From contig JAUNHF010000114.1 in the NCBI GenBank assembly GCA_030524065.1, forward strand, positions 1 to 6,226: a stretch of DNA of 6,226 bases, in the 5' to 3' direction. Of this stretch, positions 1-6,226 are shown in pieces. This DNA comes from Deinococcus sp. Its GTDB lineage: Bacteria > Deinococcota > Deinococci > Deinococcales > Deinococcaceae. The notes under the pieces are model-generated. The model worked only from the letters and a program-made list of their open reading frames with translations. It was not told where the DNA came from and ran no database searches. Positions within the stretch are counted from its first letter, which is position 1. Each line of letters opens with the position of its first letter. Position numbers and translations under genes: made by a program.

Positions 1-66
<66 letters not shown>

Positions 67-86
67 AAGTCGTAAGAAGTGCTGTG

Positions 87-113
87 GCCGCCCTGAGAGG
101 GGCGGCTTTTTTT
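87..113 (+). terminator. Intrinsic terminator of the tRNA-Ser transcript
   Basis: A seven-base-pair perfect GC stem (87-93 with 100-106) closes a six-base loop and is followed at once by seven T residues (107-113). This is a textbook Rho-independent terminator for the plus strand. The T-tract overlaps the stop codon of the convergent MFS gene (TAA on the minus strand, 114-112). Read from the minus strand, the stem is not followed by T residues, so it should serve mainly the tRNA. Confidence 0.9.
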
Positions 114-1359
114 ATATGGTCACGTTGCCTTGGTGGGTCTTGGTGGCCTGCACACGCCACGCGCTCCACAGGGGCAGCAGGGCCAGCGCGCCCGCCGCCG
201 CCGCCAGTGCGGGGAAGCCGGCCTGCGCCATCAGCAGGCCGCCCAGCAGCGTGCCCAGCGCCGAGGCGGCGAACGCCAGCGAGTCGCTGGGGCCCTGCGC
301 CGCCGGAAAGCGGGCCAGCACTTTGGAAGAAGTCAGCGAAATCAGGTTCCAGCCCAGCCCCAGCACGAACATGCTGAGCAGCAGCCCGGCGTGGGTTCCC
401 GACACCGATGTGGCGGCGGCCAGCAAGAGCAGCGCCCCGCCCGTCACAAAGCCGAAGCGCAGGCCCAGGCGGTCAATCAAGGGGCCGGTCAGCAGGCCAA
501 AGGCGAACATGCCTGCCACGTGCCCCGAAATCAGCTGTGCAATGGACCCGTGCTCCAGCCCCATGTGGTGGGCCCGCAGGGGCGTCAGGCTCATCAGCGT
601 GATCATGATGGCCTGGGCAGCAGCGAAGGCGGCAGCGGTGCTTTTAACGCCCGGCACGGCCAGCGCGGCGGCCAGCGAGGGCCGGACTGGGTCAGCCTCG
701 CTCGCTTGCGCGGCGGCCGAGGCTGGCCCCCGCACTGGCCGCCACAGGGCGATCAGGCCTGCGGCCAGTCCCAGCAGGCCCGCGCCTACCAGCCAGCCGG
801 TGACTTCTTCGCTGGTGCCCAGCCACTCTCCCAGCGCCGTGATCTGCGCCCCAAAGCCGGTCATGACCCATGACCCCAGCACGCTCATCAGCATCAAGAT
901 GCCCAGCGCCAGCCCACGCACTGGTCCTGGCACGCTTTCGGCGGCGGCGTAGCGGGCCTGTTGGAATCCGCCCTGCGCCGCGCCCAGGGTGGCGGCCCCG
1001 GCCAGAAACAGCGGCGTGATCCCCCAGCTGGCCCCCAGAAATCCCAGCACCCCGCCCAGCGTGCCCAGCCCAAAGGCACTGGCCAGTCCCAGCCGCCGGC
1101 CCCGGCGCAGCATCAGTGCCCCGAAGTAGGCGGCCGACAGCGCCGCTGCCACGCTGATCAGGGTGGCGGGCAGTCCACTGAGGTGCTCGCTGCCCAGGTC
1201 CGACATGACCAGCGAGGCCAAAATGGTGCTGACGGTGGTGGCCCCGGTCGCCAGCGCCTGCGACAGATACAGCGGCCACAGCCGGGCGGCCAGCGCGGCG
1301 AAGCTGGGGGTGACGGAGGAAGCAGAGGTGCCAGGAGGGGCAGCGGGGGAGGGGATCAC
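112..1359 (-). CDS. MFS transporter, 12 transmembrane helices, substrate unknown
   Basis: A 415-residue protein with the length and two-half layout of a major facilitator. It has about six hydrophobic helices (roughly residues 24-206), a polar Ala-rich central loop (about 207-232) and six more (about 238-401). The helix 8-9 loop carries a motif A-like segment, [12 protein letters not shown] (292-303). The equivalent first-half loop, near [10 protein letters not shown] (82-91), has lost the usual Asp. QARYAAAE (134-141) and HVAGMF (280-285) resemble a widespread uncharacterised MFS subgroup. The family moves small solutes or drugs by proton coupling; efflux versus uptake cannot be told here. 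The GTG start at 1359 is the only usable one: upstream in-frame codons lack ATG, GTG or TTG before a stop. It lies inside a Shine-Dalgarno-like stretch. A TANNNT box (TAGAGT, 1379-1374) lies 14 bases upstream. The gene is divergent from the META gene and convergent with the tRNA. Confidence 0.9.
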   Translation of the reverse strand: MIPSPAAPPGTSASSVTPSFAALAARLWPLYLSQALATGATTVSTILASLVMSDLGSEHLSGLPATLISVAAALSAAYFGALMLRRGRRLGLASAFGLGTLGGVLGFLGASWGITPLFLAGAATLGAAQGGFQQARYAAAESVPGPVRGLALGILMLMSVLGSWVMTGFGAQITALGEWLGTSEEVTGWLVGAGLLGLAAGLIALWRPVRGPASAAAQASEADPVRPSLAAALAVPGVKSTAAAFAAAQAIMITLMSLTPLRAHHMGLEHGSIAQLISGHVAGMFAFGLLTGPLIDRLGLRFGFVTGGALLLLAAATSVSGTHAGLLLSMFVLGLGWNLISLTSSKVLARFPAAQGPSDSLAFAASALGTLLGGLLMAQAGFPALAAAAGALALLPLWSAWRVQATKTHQGNVTI

Positions 1360-1517
1360 CTCGCTACTATTCCACTCTAATCTTGCTGTGGCTCACTGCG
1401 GGGTGATGTGGCTTGTCTGGGCCGCGCCTTTTCGTCCCGGTCGGCGGGCCGCTGCACCTTCCCGCTCAGGAACGCGGCCTGTCACGTGGCCGTCACCCTA
1501 CCGTCAGCATCTGGTGA

Positions 1518-1523
1518 TAGAAC
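1518..1523 (+). promoter_or_regulatory. Possible -10 box of the META-domain gene, leaderless spacing
   Basis: TAGAAC sits seven bases before the ATG at 1531, the same spacing as the better boxes ahead of the 3241 and 5301 genes. It matches TANNNT except for the final base. No convincing -35 and no clear Shine-Dalgarno are visible, so a leaderless transcript is plausible but weakly supported. The 171-bp intergenic region (1360-1530) must hold divergent promoters for this gene and the MFS gene. Confidence 0.35.
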
Positions 1524-1530
1524 CCTAACC

Positions 1531-3138
1531 ATGAACCAATTGAGGACAAGGACCCGTGGGCTGCCGGGCGGCCGCCTGCTGGGATGGACGCTGCTGGGGG
1601 CAGCGCTGCTGGGTCAGGGCGTGGCCGGCGCCCAGAGCGCTCCCGCTTCGCTGGCGGGGCAGTGGACTGTGGTGGGGCCCGGTGGCGTGCTGAATACCAG
1701 CAGTGCCAGGCCGACCCTGACGCTGGACGGCCGCGCAGCCCTAAGTGGCGACGCCGGCTGCAACCGCCTGATCGGCCGCTACGCTGCGCGCGGGACGGTG
1801 CTGCTGACTGCGGGCGTGGCGGTGACGCGGCGGGCTTGTGACCCGGCGACGATGCGCGTAGAGGAGGAGGTGCTGGGCCGCCTGAACCGGGTGACCCGCT
1901 TTGCGCTGGACGGCGAACTGCTGACCCTCCAGGGGGCGCGGGGCGACCTGGTGCTGCGCCGCACCGGCCCGGCACTGAATCTGAACACTTCCCTTGTCCC
2001 CACGCCGCCGCAAACCCCACTCCCCCTGGAGACCCCCATGCCCCAGCCTGCCCAGACGCCTGCTGATCCCGCCATTGCCGGTGCCTGGCAGGTCCGCTCC
2101 CTGACGGTGGGCGGCCGGCCACTGTCCCTGCGCCCCGGCGCGGCGTTCGACCTGAGTGTTGCGGGCGGTGCCGCAGGGCTGGAGCTTTCAGGCACACTGG
2201 GCTGCAACCGGCTGCGGGCCACTGGGCAGGTGGAGAGCCGAGACGAGTGGCTCTTTACGGGTGTGACCTCGACCCGCATGGCCTGTGATCCCGAGCTGAT
2301 GACCGCCGAAACCGGGCTGACTGCCCTGCTGCGTGGAGCACTGCGCGCCGAGCATTCGGGCGACCGGCTCACCCTGCGCTCGGCGGGCGGAGAGCTGGTG
2401 CTGGAGCGTGCGGCGCCGCAGGCTGCGGCCGAGTGGGCCCCAAGCTACCAGGGCACCCAGCTGCGCCTGGACGGGCAAGACGTGGCCCTGACCGCGCCCG
2501 TGACCTTCAGCTTTGAGCCCCAGGCGGACGGCAGCCTGCGCCTGAGTGCAACCGCCGGCTGCAATGGGCTGTTCGGGGCCGGGCAGCCTGAAGAAAACGG
2601 TTGGACCTTCGCCGGGCTGGGCGGCACTGTGATGGCCTGCGCCGACATGAGCGCCGAAGACCGTGTAAGGGCCCTGCTGGGAGGAGGATTCAAGCTGTTC
2701 CGTGAGGGTAAGACCCTGGCCCTGCGCTCGGACCGCGGCGAGTTGCAGCTGACGCCCACTGCGGCGGCTGACCCGGAGCCGGCAGAGGCCACGCGCCCGA
2801 GCGGCGGCTATACCCTGGCCGAGTTGCGCCGAGACGGACAGGCGCTGGACCTGAATGCTTTTCACCGCCCTGTGACCCTGAACTTCACGCAGGGTGCCCA
2901 GGGCCAGCCCACGCTGGGCGGCTCGGACGGCTGCAATACTTTCGGGGGCGCCTACGAGTGGGTGGATGGCGGGCTACGCCTGCCCCAGCCGCCGCTGAGC
3001 ACGATGATGTTTTGCCCTGGGCTGGAAACCCTGCCCCGCCTGAGCGCTGCCCTGACCGCCACGCCTGACCTTACCCTCAGCGGCGATACCCTCACCCTGC
3101 GCCATCAGGGCGTGGAGTGGGTGTTCCGCCGGGGCTAA
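1531..3138 (+). CDS. Secreted protein of four tandem META (HslJ-like) domains
   Basis: A 535-residue protein. An Arg-containing N-terminus and a hydrophobic stretch (about 17-31) form a signal peptide, with likely cleavage after AGA (residue 34). Four META-type repeats follow at about 41-144, 182-294, 305-409 and 426-534. Each has a GCN motif followed 26-27 residues later by a second cysteine: C77/C103, C225/C252, C344/C370 and C468/C495. These eight are the only cysteines, so one disulfide per domain outside the cytoplasm is likely. A Pro/Thr-rich linker (about 155-180) separates domains one and two. META domains occur in the E. coli outer-membrane lipoprotein HslJ, linked to novobiocin resistance, and in other secreted proteins; no enzymatic activity is established. 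HslJ has one such domain, so four is unusual. No lipobox is present, so the product is probably soluble periplasmic or secreted. A GTG at 1408 would only add a non-signal extension and was rejected. Confidence 0.9.
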   Translation: MNQLRTRTRGLPGGRLLGWTLLGAALLGQGVAGAQSAPASLAGQWTVVGPGGVLNTSSARPTLTLDGRAALSGDAGCNRLIGRYAARGTVLLTAGVAVTRRACDPATMRVEEEVLGRLNRVTRFALDGELLTLQGARGDLVLRRTGPALNLNTSLVPTPPQTPLPLETPMPQPAQTPADPAIAGAWQVRSLTVGGRPLSLRPGAAFDLSVAGGAAGLELSGTLGCNRLRATGQVESRDEWLFTGVTSTRMACDPELMTAETGLTALLRGALRAEHSGDRLTLRSAGGELVLERAAPQAAAEWAPSYQGTQLRLDGQDVALTAPVTFSFEPQADGSLRLSATAGCNGLFGAGQPEENGWTFAGLGGTVMACADMSAEDRVRALLGGGFKLFREGKTLALRSDRGELQLTPTAAADPEPAEATRPSGGYTLAELRRDGQALDLNAFHRPVTLNFTQGAQGQPTLGGSDGCNTFGGAYEWVDGGLRLPQPPLSTMMFCPGLETLPRLSAALTATPDLTLSGDTLTLRHQGVEWVFRRG

Positions 3139-3175
3139 GCCGTCCCAAAAGCTGCCGGTTGTCTGATCCCCCGTC

Positions 3176-3199
3176 CTGCCGCCTCTGCATCAGCGGCAG
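3176..3199 (+). terminator. Stem-loop after the META gene, possible terminator
   Basis: CTGCCGC (3176-3182) pairs perfectly with GCGGCAG (3193-3199) around a ten-base loop, 37 bases after the META stop codon. No T-tract follows, so it is a weak intrinsic terminator or an mRNA 3'-end protecting hairpin. The separate -10 box ahead of the next gene fits transcription ending about here. Confidence 0.4.
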
Positions 3200-3227
3200 C
3201 GGCCCACTTACGGCGGGGCAAATGGGC

Positions 3228-3233
3228 TAGGTT
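3228..3233 (+). promoter_or_regulatory. -10 box of the FmdE/HtrA operon, leaderless spacing
   Basis: TAGGTT matches TANNNT and ends exactly seven bases before the ATG at 3241. Transcription would begin at or next to the start codon, giving a leaderless mRNA of the type common in Deinococcus. No Shine-Dalgarno sequence precedes this ATG, which fits. A recognisable -35 is not seen. Confidence 0.55.
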
Positions 3234-3240
3234 AGGGTTT

Positions 3241-3906
3241 ATGGCGGTTTCCGGCTCCCCTCCCTCCCTGGCCTCTGACCCGGCCCTGCCGGACGCTGAC
3301 CCCGCCTCGCTGGCCGCTGCTTTGGCCGCCGCTCTGGAGCAGAGCAGTGCCCTGCACGGGCATCTGTGTCCCCGGCAGGTGTTGGGGGCGCGCTCGACCC
3401 TGCTGGCTGGCCGCCTGTTGGGCCTGCCCCTGCCCCGCACCGACAAGCGGCTGCTGGTGCTGACCGAGACAGACGGCTGCTACGCCGACGGCCTCTCGGC
3501 AGCCAGCGGGTGCTGGCTGGGGCGGCGGACGCTGCGCCTGATGGACTACGGCCGCGTGGCAGCCACCTTTGTGGACACCCGCACGGGCCGGGCCGTACGG
3601 GTATGGCCGCAGACCGACCTGCGTGAGCGGGTGCGTGCGGGCAGGCCTGCTGAACAGAAACGCTACCAGGCGTATCTGGACGCTTACCGCTCCTGGCCTG
3701 ACGCCGAGCTGCTGGCGGCGCGTGAGGTCACGCTGCACTTTGACCTGGACGGCCTGCTGAGCCGCCACGGGCAGCGCGAGGTGTGCAGCAGCTGCGGCGA
3801 GGAAATCATCAACGAACGCTGGGTGCGCCGGGGCGAGCGGGTGCTGTGCCCGGCTTGCCTCTCGGGTGCTTATTACGTCTGGGCGCCGCCTTTAACCGAG
3901 TTGTAA
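3241..3906 (+). CDS. FmdE-family protein with C-terminal four-cysteine zinc ribbon
   Basis: A 221-residue protein. The FmdE domain spans about residues 24-170. It opens with HGHLCPRQVLGAR (39-51), the family signature with conserved His and Cys (C43). ETDGCYADGL (76-85), SGCWLGRRTL (89-98) and DYGRVAATF (102-110) follow, with C80 and C91 as further likely metal ligands. The C-terminus is a zinc ribbon, CSSC (182-185) and CPAC (203-206), resembling TraR/DksA-type fingers and usual in FmdE proteins. FmdE is named for a gene co-occurring with molybdenum formylmethanofuran dehydrogenase in methanogens, but homologues are widespread in bacteria without that pathway and their role is unsettled. No dehydrogenase or molybdopterin gene is visible here. 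There is no signal peptide, so it is cytoplasmic. The start is supported by the TANNNT box seven bases upstream. The htrA-like gene begins 23 bases after the stop, suggesting cotranscription. Confidence 0.9.
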   Translation: MAVSGSPPSLASDPALPDADPASLAAALAAALEQSSALHGHLCPRQVLGARSTLLAGRLLGLPLPRTDKRLLVLTETDGCYADGLSAASGCWLGRRTLRLMDYGRVAATFVDTRTGRAVRVWPQTDLRERVRAGRPAEQKRYQAYLDAYRSWPDAELLAAREVTLHFDLDGLLSRHGQREVCSSCGEEIINERWVRRGERVLCPACLSGAYYVWAPPLTEL

Positions 3907-3929
3907 CGCCACGCGAGCAGCATGGCACC

Positions 3930-5210
<1,281 letters not shown>

Positions 5211-5238
5211 CCGTCGGCTGCCTTGACCGGCGATAACC

Positions 5239-5269
5239 AGCGGTGCCCGCTTGACTCCCGGGCACCGCT
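5239..5269 (+). terminator. Strong hairpin after the HtrA gene, probable terminator
   Basis: An eleven-base-pair perfect stem (5239-5249 with 5259-5269) closes a nine-base loop, 28 bases after the HtrA stop codon. Only a weak T-containing tail follows (TCGGCTCTG), so it is not a canonical intrinsic terminator. Its strength and its place before the next -10 box make it the likely end of the operon transcript. Confidence 0.65.
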
Positions 5270-5287
5270 TCGGCTCTGCCGGGCACG

Positions 5288-5293
5288 TATACT
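5288..5293 (+). promoter_or_regulatory. -10 box of the DUF937 gene, leaderless spacing
   Basis: TATACT is a near-consensus -10 hexamer, ending exactly seven bases before the ATG at 5301. The spacing repeats that ahead of the FmdE gene and predicts a leaderless transcript. No good -35 lies 16-18 bases upstream, and no Shine-Dalgarno sequence is present. Confidence 0.6.
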
Positions 5294-5300
5294 CGGGTGC

Positions 5301-6226
5301 ATGGAACTTTTGCAACTCCTGGCCGGTCAGATGCAGGCCCAGCAGGTGAGCCAGCGCGTTGGCGCCAGCCCCGAACAGACCCAGGACGCCCTTCAGGCGG
5401 CCGTGCCGCTGCTGCTGGGTGCCCTGACCCGCAACGCCCAGCAGGGCCAGGCCGCCGCCATTGAGCAGGCGGTGGCTCAGCACGGCGAGCAGGACCTTGA
5501 GGGGTTCGCCCGCGCCGGTCAGTTGCCCGACATGCAAGACGGTCAGGCGGCGCTGCGGCACATCTTCGGTGGGCAGCAGCAAGCAGCGGCCAACGCACTG
5601 GGCCGCCGCTCGGGGATTGATCCCCAACTGGCCCTACAGATCCTGAGCATTGCCGCGCCACTGGTGCTGAGTTACCTCAACCGTCAGCGGCAGGGCGCTG
5701 AGATGGGCGGTCAGCCCGCCGGCTTTCCTGGCGGCCTGCCCGGAGGTCTGCCCAGTGGAGTGCCGGGTCAGGTGGGCATGGGCCTGCCGGGCGCAGCGGC
5801 CCCAGCTGGCGGCGACATCACCTCGGTGCTGACCAGTGTGCTGGGCGGCCTGCTCGGCGGGGGCGTGACCACCACCGGTGGCATCACGCAGGAGTACATC
5901 ACCGCCGGCCGCGGCAAGGACGTCGGCAACCCGTTCCGCCCCCTCACCGACGAGGAGCGCGCCGACCTGCAGACCTTCATCGACCAGGAGTACCGCAGCT
6001 TCGTCAACCACGTCGCCACCGCCCGTGACATCGACCCGGCCGTCCTCACCGATCAGCTCGGCGCCGTCATGCTGGGCACCGAGCGGGCGCAGCAGGTGGG
6101 CTACATCGACGGCGTGATGGGCCGCCCGGAGGCCTTCGCCCACTTCGCCGAGTCCTCAGGGCTCGATGCGCAGCAGACCAAGGTCGTGCAGGCCGTCTCT
6201 CCCAGCCCGTGGGGTTCCCTGTTCGG
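5301..6226 (+). CDS. DUF937 protein fused in frame to C-terminal half of an S49 (SppA-like) peptidase; runs off window
   Basis: The reading frame is open for 308 codons from the ATG at 5301 to the window edge, so the 3' end is unknown. Residues 1-130 are a DUF937-type protein: a helical MELLQLLAGQ start, VPLLLGALTRNAQQG (35-49), IFGGQQ (88-93) and ALQILSIAAPLVLSYL (111-126). A Gly/Pro-rich linker (138-171) and a GDITSVLTSVLGGLLGGG tail (171-188) follow, the sort of C-terminal segment such proteins end with. From about residue 189 the sequence changes to an S49 peptidase C-terminal region: AGRGKDVGNPFRPLTDEER (202-220), a helix ending near RDIDP (242-246), and GTERAQQVGYIDGV (259-272). The part of S49 enzymes bearing the nucleophile serine is missing, so the fusion should not be a working peptidase alone. 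DUF937 has no known function. The start is fixed by the leaderless -10 box. The join may be natural or an assembly artefact. Confidence 0.8.
   Translation, partial: MELLQLLAGQMQAQQVSQRVGASPEQTQDALQAAVPLLLGALTRNAQQGQAAAIEQAVAQHGEQDLEGFARAGQLPDMQDGQAALRHIFGGQQQAAANALGRRSGIDPQLALQILSIAAPLVLSYLNRQRQGAEMGGQPAGFPGGLPGGLPSGVPGQVGMGLPGAAAPAGGDITSVLTSVLGGLLGGGVTTTGGITQEYITAGRGKDVGNPFRPLTDEERADLQTFIDQEYRSFVNHVATARDIDPAVLTDQLGAVMLGTERAQQVGYIDGVMGRPEAFAHFAESSGLDAQQTKVVQAVSPSPWGSLF
5865..6226 (+). other. S49 (SppA-like) peptidase C-terminal segment, lacking its N-terminal half
   Basis: This part of the frame encodes an SppA-like C-terminal region. It includes a GKD lysine (residue 206) in the place of the conserved family lysine, NPFRPLTDEER, the EYRSFV helix, and the G-T-E-R-A-Q-Q-V-G-Y-I-D segment matching the usual G..A...GL.D pattern near the end of the S49 fold. 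The segment normally before it, with the catalytic serine some 50 residues ahead of the lysine, is replaced by the DUF937 protein. Codon choice differs from the preceding 188 codons: valine shifts from no GTC among nine to seven GTC among eleven. A cellular SppA is favoured over a phage capsid protease because of the SPFRPLT-like segment and the C-terminal tail, but a phage-type origin is not excluded. Confidence 0.75.

Noticed and set aside
116..952. Long plus-strand open frames opposite the MFS gene (278 and 247 codons).
   Set aside because: They are rich in Ala, Arg, Ser and Gln with no domain or hydrophobic pattern, and they mirror a well-supported transporter on the minus strand. They result from high GC content.
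1353..1362. Fragment of a 16S rRNA gene end on the plus strand (GGATCACCTC).
   Set aside because: Only ten bases match and the surrounding sequence is unlike 16S rRNA, so it is not an rRNA remnant.
1408..1530. Upstream GTG start extending the META protein by 41 residues.
   Set aside because: The extension would bury the signal peptide, and the ATG at 1531 directly precedes a good n-region and hydrophobic core.
3783..3929. Upstream GTG start extending the HtrA protein by 49 residues.
   Set aside because: It would overlap the conserved zinc ribbon of the FmdE gene in another frame and displace the N-terminal membrane segment.
5251..5256. TTGACT as the -35 element for the DUF937 promoter.
   Set aside because: It lies 31 bases before the -10 box, far from the usual 16-18, and sits in the loop of the terminator hairpin.

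Overview
The window is very GC-rich, with strong G/C preference at codon third positions. It carries a dense set of ordinary bacterial genes, and two starts have a TANNNT -10 box exactly 7 nt before the ATG (a third is partial). That leaderless arrangement, a tandem META-domain secreted protein, an FmdE/zinc-ribbon protein and an HtrA with a spacer-expanded PDZ domain together suggest a member of the Deinococcus group (Deinococcota). This assignment is inference from gene types and signals, not a database match.

Layout: (1) 1-66 is the 3' part of a serine tRNA (anticodon GGA), cut by the window edge and followed by an intrinsic terminator (87-113). (2) A 12-helix MFS transporter lies on the minus strand (112-1359), convergent with the tRNA; its stop codon shares bases with the terminator T-tract. 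(3) A 171-bp divergent intergenic region separates it from a plus-strand gene (1531-3138) for a secreted protein made of four tandem META (HslJ-like) domains, each with a conserved cysteine pair. (4) A probable two-gene operon follows: an FmdE-family protein with a C-terminal four-cysteine zinc ribbon (3241-3906), then, 23 bp later, a membrane-anchored or exported HtrA-type serine protease with one PDZ domain (3930-5210). A strong hairpin at 5239-5269 follows. (5) From 5301 an open frame runs off the right edge. It begins as a DUF937 protein and, after a Gly-rich stretch, continues in frame as the C-terminal half of an S49 (SppA-like) peptidase.

The envelope theme is clear: an exported META protein, an HtrA quality-control protease and an S49 fragment, beside a membrane transporter. 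No mobile element, CRISPR array or obvious defence system is visible. The most unusual point is the DUF937/S49 fusion near 5865, where codon usage also shifts abruptly (third-position G/C about 79% before, about 94% after, by hand count). It may be a real gene fusion, a deletion scar, or a chimeric assembly joint, and the last must be excluded first. The second point is the fourfold META architecture.
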